Shown piece after piece: positions 17,948 through 26,965 of a DNA stretch of 64,000 nucleotides. Position numbers and translations under genes: made by a program. Each line of letters opens with the position of its first letter. Within the stretch, counting starts at the first letter, position 1. The notes below the pieces were generated by a model, which did no database searches, was not told the origin of the DNA, and saw nothing but the letters and a program-made list of their open reading frames with translations. Origin of the DNA: an uncultured Odoribacter sp. (GTDB taxonomy: Bacteria; Bacteroidota; Bacteroidia; Bacteroidales; Marinifilaceae); contig UQJP01000017.1 of assembly GCA_900541415.1 (NCBI GenBank), positions 1 to 64,000 of the forward strand. Reading direction: 5' to 3'.

Positions 17948-19573
17948 TTATCGTTTTAATCCGAGTTCTTTTTCTGAAATTTCCCGCATTTCCACTTTCC
18001 TTATTTTTCCGGTTACCGTCATCGGGAAAGAATCTACGAATTTCCAGTATTTAGGAATTTTATACGTGGCGATTTGCCCCTTGCAGTATTCTGTGAGGGA
18101 TTCGGGACTGATGTCATATCCGCTCCGGGGTTTTACCCAGGCCATCACTTCTTCGCCGTATTTTTCGCTGGCCACTCCGATTATTTGTACATCGGAAATC
18201 CCTTCATGCACAATCAGAAAATCTTCGATTTCTTTCGGAGAAATATTTTCACCTCCCCGGATGATGATGTCTTTGATGCGTCCTGTGATGCTGACATAGC
18301 CATTGGCATCCATGACGGCAATATCCCCTGTGTGTAACCAGCGTTTTTCATCGATGATCGCTTTGGTTTCTTCCGGATTGTCCCAATATCCCAACATAAC
18401 GGAATAGCCCCGGGTGCAAAGTTCTCCCGGCACTCCTCTGGGAACGATAGCCCCGGTTTCCGGGTTGATAATTTTTATCTCTACGTGCGGATGTACCGTT
18501 CCTACGGTGGTTACCCGTAATTCCAGAGGATCGTCCGTACAGCTTTCTGTGGATACGGGGGAGGTTTCGGTCATGCCATAGCAAACGCAAATCTCGGTCA
18601 TATTCATGATAGATTGCACTTTCCGCATCGTATCGATAGGACAGGGGGCACCTGCCATAAGGCCTGTTCGGAGTGATTTCAGGTTATATTGGCTGAGGTT
18701 TGGCAGGTCTAATTCTGCGATAAACATTGTGGGAACACCATAGAGTGAAGTGCATTTTTCTTTCTCAACCACGGCTAACACTTGTGCCGGATCGAAAAAT
18801 TCTCCCGGAATCACAATACAGGCCCCGTGGGTGACAATGGCCATATTTCCAAGCACCATTCCAAAACAATGATAGAAGGGTACGGGGAGGCATACCCGGT
18901 CTTTTTCCGTGTATTTCAGCCGTTCGCCGATGAAAAAGCCGTTATTCAGGATATTGTGGTGCGACAAGGTTGCTCCTTTGGGATACCCGGTAGTTCCGGA
19001 GGTGTATTGGATGTTTACCGCATCATCGAATTGGAGTGAAGCCTCCCGTTCCGCCAATTGTTCGTCCGGGATAGCTTTACCCGATTCCAAAAAGCGTTCC
19101 CAATCGTGTTCTATGATAACCGTTTGTTTGGGATATAAGCAGTCTTTACGCAATTCATTCAGCATTTCAACATAGTCTGTTTTACGGAAATGGGAAGCCG
19201 CTATCAATAAATCGATCCGGCTTTGTTCCAGGGCATAGCGGAGGCCGGATAGCTTATAGCCGGGATTGATGTTTACCATGATAGCTCCCATTAAAGCGGT
19301 TGCATATTGTACCAATACCCATTCATAGCGGTTAGGAGACCAGATACCTACCCGGTCGCCTCTTTGTATGCCTGCTGCCATTAATGCTTTCGCCACCTGT
19401 TCCACCTGGGAAAGAAATTCTGAATATGTTGCGCGATAGTTTTGATAGTCGGAGACAAGGGCTTCGCGTTCCGGAAAAGTCGTTGCAATATCCCTTAAAT
19501 TTTGTCCAATCGTTTCACCTTTTAATGGAATATCGGAGATTCCATTTGCGTAAGATAATTGCTGTTGCATCAT
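17948..19573 (-). CDS. Acyl-CoA synthetase (AMP-forming, FadD-like)
   Basis: Adenylate-forming ligase of 541 residues. IQYTSGTTGYPKGAT is the P-loop-like AMP motif, CYGMTETSPVS the A5 motif, and WLHTGDIAVMDANGY with GRIKDIIIRGGENISP the A7/A8 hinge. The catalytic lysine lies in PMTVTGKIRK near the C-terminus. It activates a carboxylic acid, probably a medium- or long-chain fatty acid, to acyl-CoA. Chain length cannot be told. Two ATGs in tandem open the frame (19573 and 19570). It has no fatty-acid oxidation genes beside it. Confidence 0.9.
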   Translation of the reverse strand: MMQQQLSYANGISDIPLKGETIGQNLRDIATTFPEREALVSDYQNYRATYSEFLSQVEQVAKALMAAGIQRGDRVGIWSPNRYEWVLVQYATALMGAIMVNINPGYKLSGLRYALEQSRIDLLIAASHFRKTDYVEMLNELRKDCLYPKQTVIIEHDWERFLESGKAIPDEQLAEREASLQFDDAVNIQYTSGTTGYPKGATLSHHNILNNGFFIGERLKYTEKDRVCLPVPFYHCFGMVLGNMAIVTHGACIVIPGEFFDPAQVLAVVEKEKCTSLYGVPTMFIAELDLPNLSQYNLKSLRTGLMAGAPCPIDTMRKVQSIMNMTEICVCYGMTETSPVSTESCTDDPLELRVTTVGTVHPHVEIKIINPETGAIVPRGVPGELCTRGYSVMLGYWDNPEETKAIIDEKRWLHTGDIAVMDANGYVSITGRIKDIIIRGGENISPKEIEDFLIVHEGISDVQIIGVASEKYGEEVMAWVKPRSGYDISPESLTEYCKGQIATYKIPKYWKFVDSFPMTVTGKIRKVEMREISEKELGLKR

Positions 19574-19772
19574 ATTTATGATCGTTTATTTTCGTGTGTC
19601 GCCTGCAAAATAAAGACATTTAAATGAGATTACATAGCTTATTTATCAATAAATGAGATAATTACACAAATTTAGAAAAAGTGTGCAAGAAATTTAGCCT
19701 TTTATTTCACAAATGATCGGAATGTGTGAATATCTGGGAAAGTAAATCGGACGAAGCAGGATAAAATAGAAT

Positions 19773-19810
19773 AAAAAAAGAAACGGAACCTGTGCAACGA
19801 TTCCGTTTCT
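19773..19810 (-). terminator. Terminator of the PepSY-like gene
   Basis: Arms AGAAACGGAA (19779-19788) and TTCCGTTTCT (19801-19810), followed on the minus strand by a run of seven T. It lies 26 bp beyond the stop at 19836. Confidence 0.9.
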
Positions 19811-19835
19811 GTGTCATAAGGAAAACGAGTTGGAA

Positions 19836-20228
19836 TTAAGCTAATGCTGTTCCTGTTGCCGTTTCTGTGATTTCTTTTACAAATTCCCCGGCTTCATTGA
19901 AAAGTACGGTTAGTTTGGCATCGTCCTTTTTGATAACCATTTTATAGTTGGAATCACTGCCTTTGTAAGCTTCTTCGATGGTATAGTCGGCATATTTGTC
20001 CGCTACTCCTTTCGTCACTGCTTCCGGAAGTGCTGAAGTTTCGATTTTGGTATAGGTAACCTCCTCCTGGGCAAAATACATCGGAGGAACCTCTTTTTTA
20101 ACGGTGTCTTTCACTACCGTGTCCTGCACGGCTACCGGAGAAGTTGCGACGTAAGGAGAAGCGGATGTCGGGATTGCGAATACACCTACTGTTGCTGCCA
20201 CTAAGATACTTTTTACTACAGTTTTCAT
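19836..20228 (-). CDS. Secreted PepSY-like (DUF2874) protein
   Basis: Exported protein of 130 residues. A classical signal peptide (MKTVVKSILVAATVGVFAIP, cleaved near TSA-SPYV) is followed by a Val/Thr-rich linker with repeated KDTVVKDT-like stretches and one C-terminal domain, YADYTIEEAYKGSDSNYKMV and LTVLFNEAGEFVKE, that resembles the PepSY-like/DUF2874 fold of Bacteroidetes periplasmic proteins. The function of these proteins is unknown. Some are proposed to be inhibitors or binding proteins. It is monocistronic with its own terminator. Confidence 0.7.
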   Translation of the reverse strand: MKTVVKSILVAATVGVFAIPTSASPYVATSPVAVQDTVVKDTVKKEVPPMYFAQEEVTYTKIETSALPEAVTKGVADKYADYTIEEAYKGSDSNYKMVIKKDDAKLTVLFNEAGEFVKEITETATGTALA

Positions 20229-20685
20229 GACTTTTAAATTTAAATTTTACATTAATTTCTTCTGTGAACCCGTTGTTGAAATGTCGCGTTCACTGATCTT
20301 TATAGAGAATTTTATGCCGTAAAATGATTTTTTTTATAAGCGATTGCTTTTCAGATGTTTATTGAAATGTGGCATGGGATGTGAAACGTGTGAAAGTGTA
20401 GAAATTTGAGGAAATTGTTGTTTTTAAATGTGGAATTGTTCTACATCGGGGGGAGGTTCCGGGCTTTGTGAATGTTGATATGCTTTCGGTTTCTGGCCAA
20501 GGCTAAGGGGAGGATCGGTAAAGATTTTACTGTTGCCGGAAGTTATAGGAAATTCGTTATTTTCTATAACAGTAAAAGCAGGTGTAATAATTTCTGATAG
20601 CTGTAACGAAGAGAAAAGGAACAAAAAAGCCCGTCTGACAATAAATGTTCTGTTAGACAGGCTTTTAATAGTTATGATCGGGAGG
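20229..20685. other. Intergenic region, no gene called
   Basis: Holds the upstream region of the PepSY-like gene and, at 20625-20666, the terminator of the fumarase gene. A minus-strand frame runs open across the middle (to 20424) and its lower part looks somewhat protein-like (Pro-rich, ending ...PPPDVEQFHI), but it has no start of its own beyond the fumarase terminator, so it is not called. Confidence 0.55.
20625..20666 (-). terminator. Terminator of the fumarase gene
   Basis: Arms AAAAGCCCGTCTGACA and TGTTAGACAGGCTTTT pair with two wobble positions around a 10-base loop. On the minus strand a run of six T follows. It is about 20 bp beyond the stop. Confidence 0.82.
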
Positions 20686-22296
20686 TTAATGCGCCCATTC
20701 AGCAAAGAAATCGTTCCCTTTATCATCTACGATGATGAAAGCCGGGAAATTTTCTACCCGGATTTTCCGGACAGCTTCCATGCCTAATTCTTCAAAGTCG
20801 ACAACTTCAACCGATTTGATGCTATTTTTTGCTAAGATCGCAGCCGGACCACCGATAGAACCTAAATAGAAGCCTCCGTGTTTTTTGCAAGCGTCGGTAA
20901 CAGCCTGAGAACGGTTTCCTTTGGCCACCATAATCATGGAGCCACCTTGCGACTGGAACAGATCGACATAGGGGTCCATACGCCCTGCCGTTGTCGGTCC
21001 GAAGCTTCCGGATGCCATGCCTTTCGGAGTTTTAGCAGGACCGGCATAGTATATCGGATGTTTTTTGAAATATTCCGGCATCGGTTTGCCTTCGTCCAGC
21101 ATTTGTTTGATCCGGGCGTGGGCAATGTCGCGTGCCACGATTAAAGTTCCGGACAGGTTCAGGCGTGTTTTTACCGGATATTTACTAAGTTCTTTCAACA
21201 CTTTTTCCATCGGCTGGTCGAGGTCGATATTGATAGCCGGAGCGAGTGCCGGAGTTGCAGCCGGAAGGAAACGTGCCGGATTCTTTTCGAGTTGTTCCAG
21301 GAAAATACCGTCTTCCGTGATTTTGCCTTTAATATTGCGGTCGGCACTACAACTTACCCCGATTCCTACCGGGCAGGAAGCTGCGTGGCGTGGTAAACGA
21401 ATCACCCGTACATCATGTACCCAGTATTTACCGCCGAATTGTGCGCCGATGCCTTTGTCCTGACAGATTTTTTGAATTTTTGCTTCCCATTCCAGGTCGC
21501 GGAAAGCGCGTCCGCCTTCATTGCCGGAAGTGGGCAGGTGGTCATAGTAGCCTGCGGAAGCTTTTTTTACCGTAGCCAGATTGGCTTCTGCCGATGTTCC
21601 TCCGATCACTACTGCCAAGTGGTAGGGGGGACAGGCCGATGTTCCTAAATCCAATACTTTTTGTTCGATGAATTTAGTTAGGGCTTCTTCGTTTAAAAGA
21701 GCTTTGGTTTGCTGGTAGAGGAACGTTTTGTTAGCCGAGCCTCCTCCCTTTGTAATAAATAAAAATTCATATTTATTGCCCTGGGTGGCATAAAGGTCGA
21801 TTTGTGCCGGAAGATTTGTTCCTGTGTTTTTTTCTTCGGTCATGGTGAAAGGAACCACCTGTGAGTAGCGCAGGTTACGGTCGCGGTAAGTTTCGAACAC
21901 GCCTTTGCTGATTGCTTCTGCATCGTTGCAGCCTGTCCATACGTTTTCGCCTTTTTTCCCGATGCAAATAGCGGTTCCTGTGTCCTGACAGGTAGGAAGC
22001 TCCCCTTCGGCAGAAATAACCTGATTCAGTAACATCGTATGAGCAACGAATTTGTCATTATCGCTGGCTTCCGGATCTTTTAAAATATCAGCCAGTTTCT
22101 GTAAATGTGAGGCACGCAGGTAAAAGGAAACATCTGCATAGGCTTCACGGGACAGAAGTTCAAGCCCTTCTTTTTCTACTTTTAAAATTTTTCGTCCGTC
22201 ACATTCGATCGTTTTCACATAATCTTTGGTGAGCAGGCGGTATTCGGTGGTGTCTTTTTCAACAGGAAACGGTTCCTGATATTTAAATTCTGCCAT
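20686..22296 (-). CDS. Class I fumarate hydratase ([4Fe-4S])
   Basis: Class I (iron-sulfur) fumarase, 536 residues, both the alpha and beta regions in one chain. It interconverts fumarate and malate. In Bacteroidetes this serves the reductive branch leading to succinate. [16 protein letters not shown] carries the first cluster Cys, [20 protein letters not shown] the second, and [16 protein letters not shown] the third. The C-terminal [19 protein letters not shown] is the conserved beta-region block. The oxygen-labile cluster fits an anaerobe. It is transcribed alone. Confidence 0.95.
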   Translation of the reverse strand: MAEFKYQEPFPVEKDTTEYRLLTKDYVKTIECDGRKILKVEKEGLELLSREAYADVSFYLRASHLQKLADILKDPEASDNDKFVAHTMLLNQVISAEGELPTCQDTGTAICIGKKGENVWTGCNDAEAISKGVFETYRDRNLRYSQVVPFTMTEEKNTGTNLPAQIDLYATQGNKYEFLFITKGGGSANKTFLYQQTKALLNEEALTKFIEQKVLDLGTSACPPYHLAVVIGGTSAEANLATVKKASAGYYDHLPTSGNEGGRAFRDLEWEAKIQKICQDKGIGAQFGGKYWVHDVRVIRLPRHAASCPVGIGVSCSADRNIKGKITEDGIFLEQLEKNPARFLPAATPALAPAINIDLDQPMEKVLKELSKYPVKTRLNLSGTLIVARDIAHARIKQMLDEGKPMPEYFKKHPIYYAGPAKTPKGMASGSFGPTTAGRMDPYVDLFQSQGGSMIMVAKGNRSQAVTDACKKHGGFYLGSIGGPAAILAKNSIKSVEVVDFEELGMEAVRKIRVENFPAFIIVDDKGNDFFAEWAH

Positions 22297-22496
22297 AATA
22301 TATTGATTATAATGTTTATAGTTCAGTTTTTGTTGCCTTTATAATGTGTTTTTCTAATCCGCAACGAAATTAGGATTAATAATTGAATTGTCTAAATTTT
22401 TAAAGAAAAAATTCTTTAATTGTGTCAGGGAAATCGGTATGGCATGGGGGCGGTAGAAAGGTTTTGCAGGGGAACCGGAATTATTTTGGAAAAGTT

Positions 22497-22528
22497 TTTT
22501 AACTAATAGAGATTATCATTTAAATTTG
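22497..22528 (+). promoter_or_regulatory. Candidate promoter of the M48 protease operon
   Basis: TAAATTTG (22521-22528) matches the -7 consensus TAnnTTTG, with TTTT (one mismatch to TTTG) 20 bp upstream at 22497-22500. The ATG follows at 22556. Confidence 0.45.
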
Positions 22529-22555
22529 TGAAACTCATTTCAAAATTTATCCGGT

Positions 22556-23812
22556 ATGTTTAATGGTAATACGGTTGCGGAGATTATTTTCATTGTTATT
22601 GTTGTTTTTTTATGTGTGGATTTTTTGGTGGAGCGGATTTTGGAAAGTTTGAACAGAAGGGCTATGTCTCCCGATTTACCGGAAAGCCTGAGAGGTATAT
22701 ACGATGAACAGGAATATAGCCGTTTCCAAAACTATAAACGGGAAAATGACCGTTTCGGACTGCTGAGTTCTTCTTTTTCTTTTCTTGTCACGTTGGGATT
22801 CCTGTGTGTCGGAGGATTTGGGTGGTATAATACCTGGGTGACCGCTGTAACCGGCAGTGTGGTGTGGCAGACTTTATTGTTTATGGGAGGATTGGCTTTC
22901 GTGTCGGGTTTGATCGGCTTGCCTTTTGACTGGTATGCCACTTTTCATATCGAGGAAAAATATGGTTTTAATAAAACCACGGTAAAGATTTACATAACGG
23001 ATACCATAAAAGGCATGTTGGTTTCTGCGGTTGTGGGAGGGGTGTTGCTGGCTGCCGTCACCGGATTTTACGTGTGGGCGGGTGATTGGTTTTGGGTGTA
23101 TGCCTGGGGACTTGTGACGGTGTTTTCCGTATTTATGTCGATGTTCTATTCCCAGTTGATCGTTCCTCTTTTCAATAAACAAACTCCTTTGGGAGAAGGA
23201 ACTTTAAGGGATAAGATTCAGGCTTTTGCCCGGAAAGCAGGTTTTAAGCTGGATAATATTTACGTGATCGACGGTTCGAAACGTTCCACGAAAGCAAATG
23301 CTTATTTCACGGGTTTAGGCCCTAAAAAACGGATTGTGTTATACGATACACTGCTTCAGGAACTGACCGAAGAGGAGATTGTTGCCGTGCTGGCGCATGA
23401 GGTGGGACATTATAAAAAACGTCATACCTTACAGTTTATGGCGGCTTCGGTGTTACAAACCGGATTTATGCTATGGTTATTTTCCCTGTGTGTAAATCAG
23501 CCTGCTTTGTCGGAGGCATTGGGAGGCGACGGAAATTATTTTCAATTGGGATTAGTGGCATTTGTTTTGCTATACAGTCCTGTGGGGATGGTGTTAGGCC
23601 TGCTGATGAATAGGTGGTCGCGGAAAAATGAATATGAAGCGGATGCCTATGCTGTTTCTCAGGGATTGGGTGAAGCTTTGGTGGCCGGGTTAAAAAAGAT
23701 TTCCGTAAAATCTTTAAGTAACCTCACTCCCCATCCGGCGTATGAATGGGTGTACTATTCACACCCTTCTTTATTGAAAAGAATCGGAGCAATCCGTCAG
23801 GAAGAAATTTAG
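22556..23812 (+). CDS. M48 family CAAX-type metalloprotease (Ste24/HtpX-like)
   Basis: Integral-membrane zinc protease of 418 residues, close in plan to Ste24. Hydrophobic segments at about 5-25, 72-98, 103-125, 150-175 and 178-205 precede the catalytic domain. The zinc motif is HEVGH (281-285), and the third ligand is in NEYEADAYA. Two more hydrophobic stretches lie between them. It presumably degrades or trims membrane proteins. Lipidated CAAX substrates are not expected in bacteria. It is first of a plus-strand run, 10 bp before cinA. Confidence 0.92.
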   Translation: MFNGNTVAEIIFIVIVVFLCVDFLVERILESLNRRAMSPDLPESLRGIYDEQEYSRFQNYKRENDRFGLLSSSFSFLVTLGFLCVGGFGWYNTWVTAVTGSVVWQTLLFMGGLAFVSGLIGLPFDWYATFHIEEKYGFNKTTVKIYITDTIKGMLVSAVVGGVLLAAVTGFYVWAGDWFWVYAWGLVTVFSVFMSMFYSQLIVPLFNKQTPLGEGTLRDKIQAFARKAGFKLDNIYVIDGSKRSTKANAYFTGLGPKKRIVLYDTLLQELTEEEIVAVLAHEVGHYKKRHTLQFMAASVLQTGFMLWLFSLCVNQPALSEALGGDGNYFQLGLVAFVLLYSPVGMVLGLLMNRWSRKNEYEADAYAVSQGLGEALVAGLKKISVKSLSNLTPHPAYEWVYYSHPSLLKRIGAIRQEEI

Positions 23813-23822
23813 ATTTTATAAT

Positions 23823-25055
23823 ATGAATGCAATTATTATTACTATCGGAGACGAAATCTTGCTGGGACAGATTTTGGATACTAATTCCAAATATATCGCT
23901 TCGGGGCTCACAGGATTGGGTGTGGAAGTGATTGAGATGCTTTCAATCCCCGATAGAAGGGAGGAAATTTACGAAACGGTGGATTATGCCATGCAGGAAG
24001 CAGACCTGATTGTGGTAACCGGAGGTTTGGGGCCGACGAAGGACGATGTGACGAAGAAAGTTCTCGCAGAATATTTTGGTTCCCGCCTGGTGATGAATGA
24101 AGAGGTCTTTGGCTGGTTGAAGGAGTTGCTGGGAGGCCGGGGAATCGCTTTGAATGAGAACAACCGAAGCCAGGCCATTTTGCCGGATAATTGTCGTATT
24201 CTCAGAAATTACAAGGGGACGGCTTCCGGGATGTGGTTTGAGCGGGGTTGGAAATCGTTGATCTCTTTGCCGGGAGTTCCGTTTGAAATGGAACATCTGA
24301 TGGAAACCTATGTGATTCCGGATTTGAAGGTGAAATATCCGCATCTCCAATTAAAATACAGGATGTTGAAGGTGTACGATATTCCGGAATCGGAGCTTGC
24401 ACAACGGCTGGATGTATGGGAGAATGCTTTGCCCGACGGTTTAAAGCTGGCTTACCTGCCTTCGCCCGGTTTGGTGAAATTACGGCTTACCGCCAAAGGG
24501 GAGGCCGTGAAACATTTGCCGGAATATTACGAAAGCCTGAAAACGGTGCTGGAGGGATTGAATTATACGGAGGGAGAGGAAAATGCTTTGGAAAAACAGT
24601 TTGGAAAGATTTTCCGGGATAAAGGAGTTACAATTTCCACGGCAGAGAGCTGTACTGGGGGGTATGTAGCCCATCTGATAACTTCCGTGCCGGGAAGTTC
24701 CGATTATTTTAAGGGAAGTGTTGTTTCTTATGCCAATGAGGTGAAGATAAATGTCCTGGGTGTAAATCCTGCCGATATTGAGCGGGAAGGAGCCGTAAGC
24801 GAAGCGGTTGTTTTGCAAATGGCGCAAGGGGTGAAAAAATTGTTGGGGACGGATTATGCCGTTTCAACTTCGGGAATAGCCGGGCCTGACGGAGGAACCC
24901 CGGAGAAACCCGTAGGAACGGTTTGGATTGGAGTGGCGACCCCTGATAGGGCTTTTGCCTGCAAGTTTGTGTTTTCGTTTACCCGGGAACGGAATATCGC
25001 CAAAGCGGCGGCTAAAGCACTGGAATTGGTGTTGAATGAAGTGAAATCCCGGTAA
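23823..25055 (+). CDS. cinA: CinA family nicotinamide-nucleotide amidase
   Basis: Full-length CinA, 410 residues. The N-terminal half is the MoaB/MogA-like (COG1058) domain, beginning AIIITIGDEILLGQILDTNS and including VVTGGLGPTKDD. The C-terminal half is the NMN deamidase (PncC) domain with TAESCTGGYVAHLI and the SSTSGIAGPDGG-type loop (SGIAGPDGGTPEKPVG). It recycles NMN to nicotinate mononucleotide and may act on ADP-ribose. It is cotranscribed with the upstream protease by spacing. Confidence 0.95.
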   Translation: MNAIIITIGDEILLGQILDTNSKYIASGLTGLGVEVIEMLSIPDRREEIYETVDYAMQEADLIVVTGGLGPTKDDVTKKVLAEYFGSRLVMNEEVFGWLKELLGGRGIALNENNRSQAILPDNCRILRNYKGTASGMWFERGWKSLISLPGVPFEMEHLMETYVIPDLKVKYPHLQLKYRMLKVYDIPESELAQRLDVWENALPDGLKLAYLPSPGLVKLRLTAKGEAVKHLPEYYESLKTVLEGLNYTEGEENALEKQFGKIFRDKGVTISTAESCTGGYVAHLITSVPGSSDYFKGSVVSYANEVKINVLGVNPADIEREGAVSEAVVLQMAQGVKKLLGTDYAVSTSGIAGPDGGTPEKPVGTVWIGVATPDRAFACKFVFSFTRERNIAKAAAKALELVLNEVKSR

Positions 25056-25127
25056 ATGTCGTGGATTGCTTTTATCGGCAGGTGAACCTTAAAATATATT
25101 TTTCCGTAATTATAGCAGAATTTGCAA

Positions 25128-26129
25128 ATGAAAAAGCTCATGATTTTCCTGTTCGTAATTGTTTTATTGGTTGTCTTATACTACGTTGGCCCTCGCCTTC
25201 CCCGTACGCCGCTGAATACGGAGTTACCGAGGATTACCGTTGCGCCGGATAGCCTGGAGGCATACGTGCAGGGGAAAGACGCAGGATTGCCTGTAAAGCC
25301 CGGTAACGGGGGAGAAATCGTGTGGGCGGATTCCGTCGGTAAAACAACGCCTTACGTATTGTTATATTTACATGGATTTTCTGCCAGCCATTATGAGGGG
25401 TATCCCATTACTCACGATTTTATAAAAGAATTCGGGGTGAATGCTTATTTGCCCCGTTTGGCGGCACATGGGTTGGATGTTCCGGAGCCGCTGTTGGATA
25501 TGACTCCGGCAAATTTGTATAATTCGGCAAAAGAGGCTTTGGTAATTGCGCATAAACTGGGGCAGAAAGTGGTGATTATGTCTACTTCAACGGGTTGTAC
25601 GCTGGCTTTGATGTTAGCGGCCGATTTTCCCCAACTGGTCGACGGATTGATTTTGTACTCTCCCAATATTCAGATTAAGAATAATTTTGCTCCTTTGTTG
25701 TCCGGTCCCTGGGGATTACAGATTGCCCGTCTTTTTCATGGCGGTAGATATTATAATTCTTCCGATGCTCCGGATAGTGAAGATTGTAAATATTGGAATT
25801 GCCGTTACCGGGTGGAAGCCCAGGTTTATTTACAGCAATTGCTCGATATGCGGATGAACCGGAAAGAATTTGCCCGTGTTCATCAACCTGTGTTCCTGGG
25901 GTATTATTATAAGGATGCGGAACATCAGGATCAGACGATTGAAGTGAAAGCTGCTTTACGTATGTTCGATGAGTTGGGAACTCCTCCCGATCGAAAAGTG
26001 AAGGTGGCTTTTCCGGAAGCCGGCGTGCATGTGATTGCCTGTGGACTGTCTTCAAAAGCGATCCCGCAAGTCCGGGAAAAAACGTTCGAATTTGCCCGGC
26101 AGGTTTTGAAACTTAAACAAGCAGAGTAG
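25128..26129 (+). CDS. Membrane-anchored alpha/beta hydrolase
   Basis: Hydrolase of 333 residues. The start is the ATG at 25128 (a TTG six bases upstream is also in frame). A single N-terminal hydrophobic helix (about residues 4-20) would anchor it to the inner membrane or serve as a signal. VLLYLHGFSASH is the oxyanion-hole loop and MSTSTGCTLAL the nucleophile elbow, where the classical GxSxG reads STSTG. A His near the C-terminus (AGVHVIAC) completes the likely triad. It looks like a carboxylesterase or lysophospholipase-type enzyme of unknown substrate. It lies 72 bp after cinA, in the same direction. Confidence 0.78.
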   Translation: MKKLMIFLFVIVLLVVLYYVGPRLPRTPLNTELPRITVAPDSLEAYVQGKDAGLPVKPGNGGEIVWADSVGKTTPYVLLYLHGFSASHYEGYPITHDFIKEFGVNAYLPRLAAHGLDVPEPLLDMTPANLYNSAKEALVIAHKLGQKVVIMSTSTGCTLALMLAADFPQLVDGLILYSPNIQIKNNFAPLLSGPWGLQIARLFHGGRYYNSSDAPDSEDCKYWNCRYRVEAQVYLQQLLDMRMNRKEFARVHQPVFLGYYYKDAEHQDQTIEVKAALRMFDELGTPPDRKVKVAFPEAGVHVIACGLSSKAIPQVREKTFEFARQVLKLKQAE

Positions 26130-26512
26130 AAGGAAATGATATAGAAAACCTGGGACATTTCCGGGGTTTTTCGAAAAAATAATAAAGCTGCCCTTTCAGG
26201 CAGCTTTATGTGATTTGAAAGAGAAGAAAACTTATTTTTTTCTGCTTTGCTATTTTTCTTTGCGCCTTCTTTCTTTCCTTCCTGACAACATTTCTTTGTG
26301 TCTTCCTTTTTTCCTTCCTGGCAGCATTTTTTGGTACCTTCTTTACATTCGCATTTCTCTGCGCATTTCTTTTCTTTGCAGTCTTTATTAGCTACACATT
26401 CTTTTTTGCAACATTCTTTTTTACCGTCTTTGGTGGTTTTGTCGCTTTGTGCCGAAGCCACACTCACGGTGAAAGCCAATGCGAATACTGTTAATAAAGT
26501 AGTTATTTTCAT
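25931..26512 (-). CDS. Secreted Cys/Lys-rich repeat protein, reading frame runs on past its terminator
   Basis: Small exported protein. The ATG at 26512 opens a signal peptide (MKITTLLTVFALAFTVSVAS, cut near ASA-QSD) followed by a Lys- and Cys-rich segment with CCKKEC, CKEKKCAEKCEC and a doubled KKCCQEGKKE unit, possibly metal-binding. As read the frame has 193 codons, and its last ~65 codons lie antisense to the hydrolase gene and look like non-coding sequence. The frame also passes through a hairpin terminator (26182-26209). One extra A in the A7 run at 26235-26241 (minus strand) would give a TAA at once and a ~92-residue protein ending just before that terminator, so a single-base indel or slippage is likely. 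An upstream TTG (26542) is not preferred. Confidence 0.62.
   Translation of the reverse strand: MKITTLLTVFALAFTVSVASAQSDKTTKDGKKECCKKECVANKDCKEKKCAEKCECKEGTKKCCQEGKKEDTKKCCQEGKKEGAKKNSKAEKNKFSSLSNHIKLPERAALLFFRKTPEMSQVFYIISFYSACLSFKTCRANSNVFSRTCGIAFEDSPQAITCTPASGKATFTFRSGGVPNSSNIRKAAFTSIV
26182..26209 (-). terminator. Terminator of the Cys-rich gene
   Basis: Perfect arms ATAAAGCTGCC (26182-26192) and GGCAGCTTTAT (26199-26209) around CTTTCA. On the minus strand ATTATTTTTT follows. On the plus strand the tail is poor, so it mainly serves the Cys-rich gene. Confidence 0.8.
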
Positions 26513-26652
26513 ACTGTTTTGTTTTACTGTTTTATAATTCAACTATTAATCTCATCGGTAAAACTATAAAAAAATATGATTCATAAAACTATGAAAATGT
26601 TAATTTATACAATTTGATTAAGGATAGATAAAAAACGGGATGAAGACAATGC

Positions 26653-26689
26653 GTCTAAAAATTATACATCCGGTGTATGTTTTTTAGAC
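26653..26689. repeat. 37-bp imperfect inverted repeat
   Basis: Outer arms GTCTAAAAA and TTTTTTAGAC, inner arms TACA and TGTA around TCCGG. It sits about 30 bp upstream of the promoter-like element at 26718 and could be an operator or a hairpin. Confidence 0.55.
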
Positions 26690-26717
26690 ATTACGGGTAT
26701 TTTTGATGCTTCGTAAG

Positions 26718-26747
26718 TTGTTGATATATAATTTGTTTGTAGATTTG
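26718..26747 (+). promoter_or_regulatory. Candidate promoter of the ABC ATPase gene
   Basis: TTG (26718-26720) and TAGATTTG (26740-26747), an exact TAnnTTTG, are 19 bp apart, the spacing of Bacteroidetes primary-sigma promoters. Confidence 0.45.
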
Positions 26748-26965
26748 GCATGTCTCTTGTTAAATGTAAAATAATTTACAGCATGACACGGAATGAAAAA
26801 ATGTGCCGATGGAGTGGGGATAGGGGATTGGTTGAAGAGAACAACGCTAATTAGAGGATAGATTTTTTGCCTGACCGTTTTTTGATTGGAGGGAGCGGGT
26901 TTTGATTCGCATGACAGATGGCTGGTAGAGAAGAGAAAAAAAACAGATAAACTAACAATAAGGAT

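Larger units (their letters stand above)
26513..26965. other. Intergenic region with palindrome and promoter motifs
   Basis: Divergent regulatory region between the Cys-rich gene and the ABC ATPase gene. It holds a 37-bp imperfect palindrome (26653-26689) and a promoter-like pair at 26718-26747. This leaves an mRNA leader of about 200 nt before the ATPase ATG, in which I see no convincing gene. Confidence 0.55.

Noticed and set aside
20424..20726. A minus-strand frame overlapping the end of fumarase
   Set aside because: It overlaps the real fumarase C-terminus and crosses its terminator. No independent start or family match supports it.
26783..26854. A 23-codon frame in the leader of the lone ABC ATPase gene (starts MTRNEKMCRW)
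   Set aside because: Too short to judge, with no conserved pattern or ribosome-binding evidence. It might be a leader peptide, but nothing in the sequence supports one.
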